64,000 nt of DNA, taken from contig NZ_JASKMT010000021.1 of assembly GCF_030124175.1 (NCBI RefSeq), positions 35,747 through 99,746 on the forward strand, written 5' to 3'. This document shows, in pieces, positions 1 through 8,511 of this stretch. The notes beneath the pieces were generated by a model. It saw nothing but the letters and a program-made list of their open reading frames with translations, was not told where the DNA came from and made no database searches. Numbering within the stretch: position 1 is the stretch's first letter; the number at the start of each line of letters is the position of its first letter. This DNA comes from Streptomyces sp. 549. GTDB lineage: Bacteria > Actinomycetota > Actinomycetes > Streptomycetales > Streptomycetaceae. The translations under genes and the position numbers were made by a program.

Positions 1-147
1 CGGCGCCACCCCACCCCTGCACCCCACCGCGCTCGTCCTCGCACCTCCCTCACCGGCGTCCGACCCGCCCGGGCTGCCGGAGCGGCGCCTTTCCCGGCCG
101 CCGTGCTGCCGCCCACCGGTACGCCTGCCCGCGCTCCGAACTCCCGT

Positions 148-179
148 CCTGCCTGCCTGCCCGCCTGCCTGCCCGCCTG
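148..179. repeat. Short CTGC/CCGC tandem repeat
   Basis: A run of near-identical 12-base units (GCCTGCCTGCCC type) lies just upstream of the first gene. No coding frame in bases 1-226 resembles a known protein. It looks like replication-slippage sequence. A role in regulating the downstream gene is possible but nothing shows it. Confidence 0.6.
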
Positions 180-226
180 ACGCTCTGCCGGCCGGGCTGC
201 CCCGCCCTGCCCACGCCCCGCACACC

Positions 227-1114
227 GTGAGGACCACCGTGCCCCTGACCTTCTCCCACCCGGCCGCCGTGCTGCCGCTGCTGCGCGAGCCGTTCGTCCC
301 TGCCGCTCTGGTCGCCGGTTCGCTCGCCCCTGACCTGCCCTACTACCTCGATGTGCCGGTGTCGGCCCAGGACTGGTACGGGCCGTTCCTCAACGCCACC
401 GAAACCCACAGCCTCACCGGGCTCCTCACCCTGGACCTGGTCATCACGGGCGTGCTGCTGGCCGTTGTCGTCCTGGTGCGGCGGCCGGTGCTCGCGCTGC
501 TGCCGACCCGGCGGGTACCCCCGGCGACCCCGCCCCGGCCCAGCACAGCCCGGCCGACTGGGAGGCAACTGCCGCGACGGGCGTTCTGGCTGCTTGTCTC
601 CGCCCTGATCGGCGTGGCGAGCCACCTGCTCTGGGACGCGTTCACGCACGCCGACGGCCACATCGTCACCCATGTGGCGATCCTGAGGTTCCAGGTAGCG
701 GACGGCCTGCCCGCCTTCCGCCTGCTCCAGCACCTCAGCACCGCCGGTGGCGCCCTGGTGCTGGCCTGGTGGCTCAGGCGGTGGTGGCGGCAGCGGCCTC
801 CCGCCGCGCCCGTGCCGACCACCCCGCACGGCCTCACCCGTGGCGCCCGGCGGGCCGTGCTGACCGGACTCTCCCTGTGTGTCGCCGCCGGTGTCGGCTG
901 GAGGTTCGTCGGACTGGCGGGGGAGGACGGTGCTCGCCTCGACCTGGAACACGCCCTGACCCACCTCGTCACCGCCGGTGCCGCCTCCCTCGCCTGCGCC
1001 ACGGCTTTCTACGCGCTGACGTGGTGGACCGTCCACTGGGCCCGCCGTGCCGCCGCCGGGCCCCGCCCTGCCGGACGGCCCGAGACCGTCGGGCAGGGCC
1101 CCTCGCTCCGCTGA
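227..1114 (+). CDS. DUF4184 family membrane protein
   Basis: The 295-residue product opens with the TFSHPAAVLPLL motif (about residues 7-18) typical of DUF4184 proteins, followed by LAPDLPYYL. Several hydrophobic segments follow (about residues 60-90, 125-145, 165-185, 205-225 and 240-265), so it is an integral membrane protein. An H-x-x-W-D-x-F-T-H motif near residue 137 matches the family's conserved metal-binding-like residues. The GTG at 227 is used; a second in-frame GTG at 239 is an alternative. The function of the family is not known. The gene stands alone, with no neighbour suggesting a pathway. Confidence 0.85.
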   Translation: MRTTVPLTFSHPAAVLPLLREPFVPAALVAGSLAPDLPYYLDVPVSAQDWYGPFLNATETHSLTGLLTLDLVITGVLLAVVVLVRRPVLALLPTRRVPPATPPRPSTARPTGRQLPRRAFWLLVSALIGVASHLLWDAFTHADGHIVTHVAILRFQVADGLPAFRLLQHLSTAGGALVLAWWLRRWWRQRPPAAPVPTTPHGLTRGARRAVLTGLSLCVAAGVGWRFVGLAGEDGARLDLEHALTHLVTAGAASLACATAFYALTWWTVHWARRAAAGPRPAGRPETVGQGPSLR

Positions 1115-1196
1115 CCGACCCGGTCCGCGCGACGGATCGACCCCGCATGGCACAGTGCGACGGCAGGCGCGGACGGGCGGGCTGAAGAGCCCGCGG

Positions 1197-1714
1197 GTGA
1201 AGGGCGGTGGACGGGTGGAGCACTTTCCGCAGTCGCTGCCGGTCCGCGCTGCCGCGTACCGCTCCGAGCAGGGCCACCTCTGGTGGGATCGGCTTCCGCA
1301 GCTCGTGGCGGAACTGCGGCAGCAGTGGGCGCTTCGTCTCGACGCCCCCTTCCGGGAAGGTAGTTGCTCCTGGGCCGCGCCCGCACGTCTGCCGGACGGT
1401 GGCAGCGCGGTGCTGAAGATCAGCCTTCCGCATCCGGAAGCCGCCGGTGAAGCGGACGCCCTGCGGAGGTGGAAGGGAGCGGGCGCCGTGCGGCTGCTGT
1501 CCCACGACGCGCCCCGGCAGGCGGGTGTCTCACGCTGCTCGCCCGGGCCGTCGGAGAGGAACCGCGGCGGGTCGCCGCCTGGGCGGTGGCCCGCTGTGTG
1601 GAGAACGCCCTCTGGCAGGCGCACCATCACGACCCGCACGCCGGGCAGGTGCTGATGCACAAGGCCCGCCTGCTCGCCGTCGAAGCGCACCTGGCCCCGC
1701 CGTCTCCGCGCTAA
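1197..1714 (+). pseudogene. Aminoglycoside 6-phosphotransferase-like kinase, internally deleted
   Basis: From GTG 1197 (or 1215) the frame reads V-E-H-F-P-Q-S-L-P-V-R, then about 90 residues typical of the N-terminal half of streptomycin 6-kinase/APH(6)-type proteins, ending near L-L-S-H-D (about 1505). At about 1520 the homology moves to another frame, which carries a typical C-terminal helix of the family (R-V-A-A-W-A-V-A-R, then ENALW) up to 1714. The ATP-lobe end and the catalytic H-G-D-L-H-P region are absent, so about 100 or more residues were lost together with a frameshift. The product cannot be an active kinase. The family assignment rests on motif recognition of both ends. Confidence 0.75.
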
Positions 1715-1835
1715 GCGCGTCCGGCCGGGACGGTCGCGTGATCCGTCCCGTCACGGCACCCCGGGAACCGGGCTCGGCGTGGCAAAATGATCATCCGACT
1801 GTCCGCGGAGCCGCGGCCGACGAGAGGTGACCACG

Positions 1836-2822
1836 ATGACCGTCGGAGGCAGCGCACCGCACCGCGCCGAGCTCGGCACCTGGCCGACACCGCTGGAACC
1901 GGCACCGCGGCTGGGCGAGGCCCTCGGCCTGGACGCCGGCGACCTGTGGATCAAGCGCGACGACCTGACCGGCCTCGGCGGCGGCGGCAACAAGGTGCGC
2001 AAACTGGAGTGGATCTGCGGCGCGGCGCTGGCCGCCGGGGCCACCACGCTGGTCACCACCGGAGCCCCGCAGAGCAACCACGCCCGGCTGACCGCAGCCG
2101 CCGGCGCCCGGCTCGGCCTGGACGTCGTCCTGGTGCTCGCCGGGCACCCCGGCAGCTCGGCCTCCGGCAACCTGGCGCTGGACGGCCTGCTCGGCGCCGA
2201 CGTGGTGTGGGCAGGCGACGTCACCGGCGAGAAACTGGACTCCGCCGCCTGGCAGTTGGTCGAGCAGCTGCGAAGGCGGGGCGCCGTGCCGGTGCTGATC
2301 CCGTTCGGCGGCTCCAGCGTCGCCGGTGCCCGCGGCTACGCCGAGTGCGGACGCGAACTCCTCGACCAGGCGCCGGACATGGCGCAGGTCTTCGCCGCCG
2401 TCGGCTCCGGCGGTACCATGGCCGGGCTGGTCGCCGAGTTGGGTCCGCACCGGGTGACCGGGGTGCACTGCGGTGCGGTCGCCGACCCGGCCCGCACCGT
2501 CGCCGCCCTGGTGTCCGGCCTGACCGGCACGCCCTGCGAGGCGGACACGCTGACGCTGCGACTCGACCAGGTCGGCGAGGGCTACGCGGCGCTGACCGAA
2601 CCGGTGATGACCGCGCTCACCGCCGCCGCCCGCACCGAAGGGCTTCTGCTCGACCCGGTCTACACCGGCCGGGCGATGGCCGGCCTGGCAGCCGCGGTGC
2701 GCGACGGCCACCTCACCCGCGGGCAGCGCACCGTCTTCCTGCACTCCGGCGGACTGCCCGGCTTCTTCGGACACCCCGCCGCCCTCAGCCGGGCGCAGGC
2801 CCGCCTCGCCACCGACCACTGA
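1836..2822 (+). CDS. PLP-dependent D-cysteine desulfhydrase / ACC deaminase-like enzyme
   Basis: The 328-residue protein has the fold-type II PLP signature G-G-G-G-N-K-V-R-K-L, with K53 as the probable Schiff-base lysine, and Q-S-N-H-A-R downstream as the phosphate/substrate loop. This arrangement is shared by D-cysteine desulfhydrase and 1-aminocyclopropane-1-carboxylate deaminase, and the two cannot be told apart from sequence alone. Both reactions break down a small amino acid and release ammonia. ATG 1836 is preferred over GTG 1827 because GAGAGG at 1822-1827 then sits at a normal distance. It is convergent with the downstream oxidoreductase, with only about 70 bases between them. Confidence 0.85.
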   Translation: MTVGGSAPHRAELGTWPTPLEPAPRLGEALGLDAGDLWIKRDDLTGLGGGGNKVRKLEWICGAALAAGATTLVTTGAPQSNHARLTAAAGARLGLDVVLVLAGHPGSSASGNLALDGLLGADVVWAGDVTGEKLDSAAWQLVEQLRRRGAVPVLIPFGGSSVAGARGYAECGRELLDQAPDMAQVFAAVGSGGTMAGLVAELGPHRVTGVHCGAVADPARTVAALVSGLTGTPCEADTLTLRLDQVGEGYAALTEPVMTALTAAARTEGLLLDPVYTGRAMAGLAAAVRDGHLTRGQRTVFLHSGGLPGFFGHPAALSRAQARLATDH

Positions 2823-2891
2823 CCGCTGGTGCGCCGCGGCCCATCCGGCGGCCCCACCCCGCGCATCCGCCATCCGGTGCTCCCACCCGGC

Positions 2892-4517
2892 TCAGGAGGC
2901 GGGCCGGCCCCGGCGGTCGCGTGTGGTCAGGGCGCGCTGGGCACGGTCGAGCGCCGCCCTGCCCGGCCGGGGGCGCAGCGCCGCCCTGGCCGCGTTCGCC
3001 CCGGGCGCGCCGTGCACACCCCCGCCGGGATGCGCGGAGGCGGACGCCAGGTACAGCCCGGCGACCGGCGTCTCGGGCCGTCCGGTGCCGGGCACCGGGC
3101 GGAAGACGAGCTGTTGGTGCACGGCGGTCGTGCCGCCGTTGATGGCACCGCCGTGCAGGTTCGCGTCCAGCGCCTCCAGCGTCGGCGGGGCCAGCACCCG
3201 GCGGGCGCGGATCCGGGAGCGGAAACCGGGAGCGTACCGCTCGACCTGCTGCTCCACGCGGTCCGCCATCGCCTCCTGCTCGCCGCGGTCCCAGCTGCCG
3301 GTCAGCCCGTCCCCACCCGCGTCGCCGCGCACGTGGTGCGGCACGTGGGTGTAGGCCCAGGCCGACTCCGTGCCGGCGGGGGAGCGGGTCGTGTCGGCGG
3401 TGGTCATCTGGCCGAACAGGGCGAACGGCTCGTCGGGAACGTGCCCGGTCGCGATCTGCGCGGCGAACCGGGTCAGCCCGTCCACACCGTCCGCGAGGTG
3501 CACCGTGCCCGCGCCGGACGCCTGCGCGGCCGTCCACGGCACCGGCGAGTCGAGCGCCCAGTCGACCTTGAAGGTGGCGAAGTCCCACTGGAAGCGCTTC
3601 AGGTCGGACAGGACCCGGTCGGGCAGGTCCGCCGGGTCCAGCAACTCCCCGTACAGCGCCGGCGCGGAGACGTCCGCGAGCACGGCCCGGGCGGCGGGCA
3701 CCTCCTCTCCGCCGGCGGTCCGCACCGCCACCGCGCGACCGCCGCGGGTGACGACGCCGACCACCCGCTCGTTGCACCGCACCGCGCCGCCGCGCTTCTC
3801 CAGCCTGCGCACCAGGGCATCGGTGAGCGCGCCGGCTCCGCCCACCGGCACGGGGAAGCCGTAGGCCTGCCCGAGCGCCGACATCAGCCAGCCGAGGCCG
3901 CCGCTGCCCGCGGCCTCCGGCGGCAGGTCGGCGTGCAGCGCGTTGCCGGCGAGCAGCAGCCGGCCCCCCTCACCGGCGAACTCCTCCTCACCCATGCGCC
4001 GCACCGGCAGCAGCATGGTCCGGGCGAGTCGCAGACCGCCCGCGGCGCGCAGCCCGGCCGCCAGCCGGACCGCCGACCGCACCGGGGGGAAGGGCGTGAA
4101 CAGCGCGCGCACGATGTCCGGCCCCAGCCGCCGCCACACGTCGCTCAGCTCGCGCCAGGCGTCGCCGTCACCCGGCGCGAACTGCTCCAGACCGGCCGCG
4201 GTCCGCTCGGCGTCGCGCTCCAGCACCGCGCACCGGCCGTCGAGCAGCGGATGCGCCAGCACCCGGGGGGCGTGGCTCCACCGCAGGCCCTCGGCTGCCA
4301 GGTCCAGGCGGGCCAGGATCGGCGAGGCGGCTGCCAGCGGGTAGAAGGCGCTGAACATGTCGCTGACGAAGTCGGGATGCACCCCGCGGTCGCTGCGGAC
4401 AGCGCCTCCCGGTTCGGGCTGGGCCTCCAGCACCTCCACCGACCACCCGGCGTCGACCAGCAGGTTCGCCGCCACCAGTCCGTTGGGGCCGGCTCCGATG
4501 ACCACCGCGTCGGGCAT
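2892..4517 (-). CDS. Phytoene desaturase-like FAD-dependent oxidoreductase
   Basis: The 541-residue protein begins with a dinucleotide-binding motif G-A-G-P-N-G (residues 8-13) and an acidic residue at the end of the second strand (V-L-E-A, about 29-32). It ends with the FAD-proximal segment H-P-G-G-G-V-H-G-A-P-G of the carotenoid-desaturase/NAD(P)-FAD amine-oxidase superfamily. Similar proteins in actinomycetes are annotated 'NAD(P)/FAD-dependent oxidoreductase'. A true carotenoid substrate is unlikely because no crt genes are near. The start has GGAGGT nine bases upstream. It follows the SRPBCC gene on the same strand (64-base gap) and probably forms an operon with it. Confidence 0.85.
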   Translation of the reverse strand: MPDAVVIGAGPNGLVAANLLVDAGWSVEVLEAQPEPGGAVRSDRGVHPDFVSDMFSAFYPLAAASPILARLDLAAEGLRWSHAPRVLAHPLLDGRCAVLERDAERTAAGLEQFAPGDGDAWRELSDVWRRLGPDIVRALFTPFPPVRSAVRLAAGLRAAGGLRLARTMLLPVRRMGEEEFAGEGGRLLLAGNALHADLPPEAAGSGGLGWLMSALGQAYGFPVPVGGAGALTDALVRRLEKRGGAVRCNERVVGVVTRGGRAVAVRTAGGEEVPAARAVLADVSAPALYGELLDPADLPDRVLSDLKRFQWDFATFKVDWALDSPVPWTAAQASGAGTVHLADGVDGLTRFAAQIATGHVPDEPFALFGQMTTADTTRSPAGTESAWAYTHVPHHVRGDAGGDGLTGSWDRGEQEAMADRVEQQVERYAPGFRSRIRARRVLAPPTLEALDANLHGGAINGGTTAVHQQLVFRPVPGTGRPETPVAGLYLASASAHPGGGVHGAPGANAARAALRPRPGRAALDRAQRALTTRDRRGRPAS

Positions 4518-4581
4518 GTCCGTGCTACCTCCAGGTGCTTCGTGCCGTGGGCGCGCATGCGCTGTGCGGGGACGGCCGCGC

Positions 4582-5037
4582 TCAGACCGCCGTTCGGGTG
4601 TGTTTCGGGCCGCGCTCCACCGCCTGCGCCAGCCGGGCGAGCATCGTGCGGTGCCGTACCTGCGCCACGGCGTCCACGGCCGTGTTGTGCAGCCGGCCGC
4701 CCGGCCCGCGCAGCGGGTGCTCGTCGAGGATGACCAGGGTCTCCTCGCCCCACGGCCGGATCTCCAGTGCGATCCGGGCCGTGCCCAGCCAGCCGCTGTC
4801 CGCCTCCAGCTCCAGGTGGTGCGGCGGTTCGTGCCGCCGCACGACGGTGCGGTTGGAGGCGGTCCAGGGGCCCAGTGTGACGGTGTACTCGATCTCGGAG
4901 CCGACCTGCGGCCAGTCGCCGTCCATCGGACGGGAGCCCGAGGTTCCCACCACCCATTCGCAGTAGCGCGAGCCGTCCGCCAGGACCGCCCAGACGGCGT
5001 CCGGTGACGCGTGGATCAAGTGGTGACGTACCGCCAT
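4582..5037 (-). CDS. SRPBCC (START-like) family protein
   Basis: The 151-residue protein has the SRPBCC pattern: an N-terminal H-A-S-P-D-A-V-W-A-V-L strand-helix, a central W-P-Q-V-G-S-E-I segment, and a long C-terminal helix (about 115-145). Such proteins bind hydrophobic ligands in a helix-grip cavity. ATG 5037 is chosen because GGAGG lies seven bases upstream; a longer in-frame reading to 5232 has no ribosome site and low-complexity content. The gene leads a two-gene minus-strand unit with the FAD oxidoreductase and faces away from the SDR gene. The three together suggest processing of one lipid-like compound, which is inference from neighbourhood only. Confidence 0.8.
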   Translation of the reverse strand: MAVRHHLIHASPDAVWAVLADGSRYCEWVVGTSGSRPMDGDWPQVGSEIEYTVTLGPWTASNRTVVRRHEPPHHLELEADSGWLGTARIALEIRPWGEETLVILDEHPLRGPGGRLHNTAVDAVAQVRHRTMLARLAQAVERGPKHTRTAV

Positions 5038-5380
5038 GGTTCCTCCGCAGCCTCGTGACGTGGTGCTGATCGACAAGCCTGTCGACGGGCTGTCCGACGG
5101 GCTGGGCGCCGGGCCGTTGTTCCGTCGGTCGTCGTGTCGATCGGCGAATCGTCGTGCCGGGTGCCCCGCCCTGCCGGGTTCACCCCTCCCTCCGCGGCTC
5201 GCCCGCCGGGACCGGACCCGGCGGTGCGGCATTCGGGCGCCTCATGGGGCCGCCGGGTTGGTACCGGCGGTCCGCCGGGGTACGGGCTGCGCGAGAACCG
5301 CGCGGCCCGGCCGCCAGGGCCGGCTCCGCCGGGGACCGCAGAACCCCCGGCACCGCCGGGCACCGGACGGAGGAACACGC
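5038..5380. promoter_or_regulatory. Divergent intergenic region between SRPBCC and SDR genes
   Basis: This 343-base gap separates two outward-facing transcription units and must hold both promoters. Ribosome sites are clear at both edges (GGAGG for the minus gene, GGACGGAGGA for the plus gene). I see no convincing inverted repeat that could be named as an operator. Confidence 0.4.
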
Positions 5381-6280
5381 ATGCGCACCAGGTCGCCGCT
5401 GCGGGGTCGCACAACCGTGGTCACCGGCGCTGCCCGGGGAGTCGGCGAGGCGGTGGCCCGGCGGCTCACCGAGCGCGGCGCGCGGGTCGCGCTGCTGGGC
5501 CTGGAGGGCGACCGCCTGGACCGCCTCGCCGGGGATCTGGGCGGACGGGCCGCCGCCTGGACCGTCGACGTGACCGACCAGCAGGCCATGGCCCGTACCG
5601 CGGACCTGGTGCGGGAACGCCTCGGACCGGTCTCGGTGGTGGTGGTCAACGCCGGTGTCGCCGCCGGCGGCCCGCTGCTGCACACCGATCCCGCGCTGTG
5701 GCGGCGGGTCGTCGAGGTCAACCTGGTGGGTAGCGCCGTCACCGCCCGGGTCTTCCTGCCCGACCTGCTGCGGACCCGCGGTTACCTGCTCCAGGTCGCC
5801 TCACTCGCGGCGCTCGCCCCGGCGCCGATGATGACGGCCTACTGCGCCTCCAAGTCGGGCGCGGAGGCGTTCGCGCACGCGCTGCGCGCCGAGGTGCGCC
5901 ATCTCGGCGTCGGAGTGGGCGTCGGCTACCTGAGCTGGACGGACACGGCCATGATCCGCGCCGCGGACCACAGTCCGGCGCTGCGCGAGCTGCGCGACGC
6001 CATGCCCTGGCCTGCTTCGCGCACCCACCCCGTCGGGCCGGCCGCGGCACGGCTCGTCGGCGGCATCGAGCGCCGGGCCGAGACCGTGCACACCCCGCCC
6101 TGGCTGCGGGCCGTCGCCGCTGCCCGGGTCGTGGTGCCGGGCCTGGTGGCGCGGGGCGCGGCGCGCGAGTTCCGCCGCCGCGCCCCGCGGTTCGACCTGC
6201 CGGACACAGGTCCGCTCGGTGCGGGGGGACGCGCCGCCGTCGGGCGGCCCGCGTCCGAACCGCCGGCCACGCCGTCCTGA
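5381..6280 (+). CDS. Short-chain dehydrogenase/reductase (SDR)
   Basis: The 299-residue protein has the classical SDR cofactor motif T-G-A-A-R-G-V-G (15-22), the N-A-G motif (90-92), and the catalytic set S141, Y154 and K158 (Y-C-A-S-K). The C-terminal extension past residue 250 is Arg/Pro-rich and variable. ATG 5381 is preceded by GGACGGAGGA at an ideal distance. It is divergent from the SRPBCC/desaturase-like unit and is likely to act on a related hydrophobic alcohol or ketone. The substrate cannot be read from the sequence. Confidence 0.88.
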   Translation: MRTRSPLRGRTTVVTGAARGVGEAVARRLTERGARVALLGLEGDRLDRLAGDLGGRAAAWTVDVTDQQAMARTADLVRERLGPVSVVVVNAGVAAGGPLLHTDPALWRRVVEVNLVGSAVTARVFLPDLLRTRGYLLQVASLAALAPAPMMTAYCASKSGAEAFAHALRAEVRHLGVGVGVGYLSWTDTAMIRAADHSPALRELRDAMPWPASRTHPVGPAAARLVGGIERRAETVHTPPWLRAVAAARVVVPGLVARGAAREFRRRAPRFDLPDTGPLGAGGRAAVGRPASEPPATPS

Positions 6281-6370
6281 GCCGGCGGACCGGCGGGAGG
6301 TGTGGCCCGTGCGGACCGCCCGGCGAAAAACCGGTTGCCCGACACGGCCGCCGGCGGCCATTGTGCCGAC

Positions 6371-6868
6371 ATGAGCTCCGACACCACGCGCCCGACCTGG
6401 CGGATACGTCCCTACCGGGACGAGGACTGGGACGCCGCCGCCCGCATCCACGACAGCGCCCGCCTGGACGAACTGCGCGACTCCGTCGGCGTGGAGGCGT
6501 TCCTGCCGCTGTCGGAGACGGCCGAGAGCGAGGGCTTCCACGACGGCAGCGGGTGGGTCGCGCAGGACGCCGCAGCAGGCGAGGGCGCACCCGTGGCGGG
6601 CTTCGTCGTCCTGGAGGAGGACGAGGTGACCTGGCTCTACGTCGACCCCGCCCGGTACGGGCAGGGCGCCGGAGCGGCACTGCTGCGGCACGCGGTCGCG
6701 CAGGGCGGGCCGCGGATCGAGACGACCGTGCTGGCCGGCAACGACCGCGCACTGGAGCTCTACCTGCGGGAGGGCTTCACCGTCGTGGAGACACGGACCG
6801 GCAAGCTGGAGGGCAACGAGCGGTTCGCCGCCACCGGCCACATCATGGAACTGCACAAGCACCCGTGA
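6371..6868 (+). CDS. GNAT family N-acetyltransferase
   Basis: The 165-residue protein contains the GNAT core: an R-P-Y-R-D-E-D N-terminal strand, the acetyl-CoA pyrophosphate loop (about 99-105, Y-G-Q-G-A-G-A) after V-D-P-A-R, and a late L-E-L-Y-L-R-E-G-F motif near 135-143. It transfers acetyl from acetyl-CoA to an unknown amine. ATG 6371 fits the family length; an upstream in-frame extension to 6302 has no family resemblance. Confidence 0.85.
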   Translation: MSSDTTRPTWRIRPYRDEDWDAAARIHDSARLDELRDSVGVEAFLPLSETAESEGFHDGSGWVAQDAAAGEGAPVAGFVVLEEDEVTWLYVDPARYGQGAGAALLRHAVAQGGPRIETTVLAGNDRALELYLREGFTVVETRTGKLEGNERFAATGHIMELHKHP

Positions 6869-6957
6869 GCTGAGCGGATCGCTCCGTCCCGCCCGTGCGC
6901 GACCGGCGACCGCGGTCCGACAGGGGGTTGGGGACACGGGCTGGCAGAATCCGGAAC

Positions 6958-7740
6958 ATGGCGGAACTGGACGGCCGCGAGGTCACCGTGGGGGCCCTGC
7001 AGAACCTGGCGCTCACCAACTACGGGCACTTCACCTCCATGCGGGTGGAGCACGGGCGGGTCCGCGGGCTGGCTCTGCACCTGGCCCGCCTTGTCCGGGA
7101 CTGCCGGACCGTGTTCGGCACCGGGCTGGACCCCGAACGGGTGCGGCATCTGGTCAGGCACGCCGTGGGCGGCCTGGGGGGCGTCTTCGTCGTGCGGGTG
7201 ACCGTCTTCGATCCGCATCTGGACCTGGGCCGCCCCTCCGCCGCGGCCGAGCCGAGTGTGCTGGTCACCACCCGGCCCGCCCCGGCCGACCCGGTGCTCC
7301 CGCCGCTGCGCCTGCGCACAGCCGTCTACCTGCGCGACCAGCCGGCGGTGAAGCACGTGGCCCTCTTCGGCGCGCTGCACCGCCGGAGAGCCGCGCAACG
7401 TGCGGGCTTCGACGACGTGCTGTTCACCGACGCGTCCGGCGTCGTCCACGAGGGCCCGACCTGGAACATCGGCTTCCACGACGGGTCGCGCCACGTCTGG
7501 CCGGAAGCGGACGTCCTGCCCGGAGTCACCATGGAGCTGCTGCGGCGAAGCGGCGGGGAGCACACGACCGCCGTGTTGACCGTCGCGGAACTACCGCGCA
7601 TGCGGGCCGCGTTCGCCACCAACACGGCGATCGGGGTGCGTCCAGTCGCCGCTGTCGACGACGTGGTGCTGCCCGCCGGGACCGAGGTCGTCGATGACCT
7701 CCGCCGCGCCTACACGGCGGACCCGGGTGAGCTGCTGTAG
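6958..7740 (+). CDS. Class IV aminotransferase family protein
   Basis: The 260-residue protein follows the branched-chain aminotransferase/aminodeoxychorismate lyase fold. A conserved arginine/lysine region (Y-L-R-D-Q-P-A-V-K, with the lysine as probable PLP attachment) is followed by A-G-F-D-D-V-L-F-T-D and a W-N-I-G-F strand, and P-G-V-T-M-E-L-L lies near the end. ATG 6958 is the first start consistent with the N-terminal family pattern. It is probably an orphan member rather than IlvE, being short and not linked to amino-acid genes. Confidence 0.8.
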   Translation: MAELDGREVTVGALQNLALTNYGHFTSMRVEHGRVRGLALHLARLVRDCRTVFGTGLDPERVRHLVRHAVGGLGGVFVVRVTVFDPHLDLGRPSAAAEPSVLVTTRPAPADPVLPPLRLRTAVYLRDQPAVKHVALFGALHRRRAAQRAGFDDVLFTDASGVVHEGPTWNIGFHDGSRHVWPEADVLPGVTMELLRRSGGEHTTAVLTVAELPRMRAAFATNTAIGVRPVAAVDDVVLPAGTEVVDDLRRAYTADPGELL

Positions 7741-7803
7741 ACGCCCCAGGTGTCCGGCCCCAGGAGAGGCCTCGCGCCGAGGACCGTTTCGCGGCAACGG
7801 CCC

Positions 7804-8511
7804 TCAGCTGTCGGCCTCACCGACCAGATCCTTCAGCCCGCTCCGGGCCGCCCTCAACTTCCGGTACACCGAGGTGAGATGCAGCTCCACCGTGCGCCGA
7901 GTGACGAACAGCGAAGGGGTGTGGCCTTGTTGCCGTGTCTCAAGGCGGCCAACCGGGCGACCTGGTGCTCGCTGGGCGTGGGCGACTCGGTCTCGGCACC
8001 GGGCGGGGTGCCCCCGCCGTTCAGCAACTCGCTCGCGGCGCGGGACCGCAGCACCTCGGCGACGCACTCCGCCGCCAGTCTCCGGGCCCGCCGGTGCACC
8101 CGCTGGGCGAACGGGGTGTCGCCGTGCAGCGCCAGGGCGGCGCCCTGCTCCAGCAGTACCCGGACGAGGTCCGGTCGGGACTGGGAGCCGTCCAGTGAGG
8201 CCATCGCCTTCTCGTACGTGCACAGTCGGACGGCGGGCCGGGGCTCGGTCTCGGCGACCAGGGACAGTGCGAGGCCGAGCGCCCCCAGCTGCCGCACCAC
8301 ACCGGAGGCGTAGTTCCGCTCAGTGGGGGTGGCACTGGCACGCAGCACCAGAGCGTCGCTCTCCTGTCCCAGCGAGGCGGCCTTGGTCCAGAAGAGCCGA
8401 CTTGCCCACGCCGAGGGGGCCTGCGACGAGGGCCAGCGAGCCGCAGCCGTCGTCCTCCGCGCGCAAAGCCGACGCCAGTGACGCCAGCTCGAATTCTCGG
8501 TTCAGCAACAT
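7804..8511 (-). pseudogene. LAL-type LuxR regulator, internally deleted and frameshifted
   Basis: Reading from ATG 8511, the N-terminus is that of a large ATP-binding LuxR regulator, with a Walker A G-P-L-G-V-G-K-S-A-L-L. The frame then shifts near 8390 to L-R-A-S-A-T-P-T-E-R-N and G-V-V-R-Q-L. Immediately afterwards it reads the tail of the TPR-like region (S-Q-S-R-P-D-L-V-R-V-L-L-E-Q-G-A-A-L). After another shift near 7900 it ends with the LuxR recognition helix V-T-R-R-T-V-E-L-H-L-T-S-V-Y-R-K-L. Intact family members have about 900 residues; fewer than 240 remain. It is a clear pseudogene with both ends kept. Confidence 0.85.

Noticed and set aside
50..1690. 546-codon open frame on the minus strand
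   Set aside because: It runs antisense to the DUF4184 gene and the kinase remnant, is Gly/Arg/Pro-rich without domains, and is a GC-bias shadow.
1787..3142. 451-codon plus-strand frame overlapping the PLP enzyme
   Set aside because: Arg-rich shadow frame of a clear fold-type II PLP gene; no motif.
2829..4733. 634-codon plus-strand frame
   Set aside because: Antisense to the FAD oxidoreductase with shadow composition.
2892..6280. Carotenoid biosynthesis cluster
   Set aside because: The desaturase-like gene has no phytoene synthase, cyclase or GGPP synthase nearby; SRPBCC and SDR neighbours do not indicate carotenoids.
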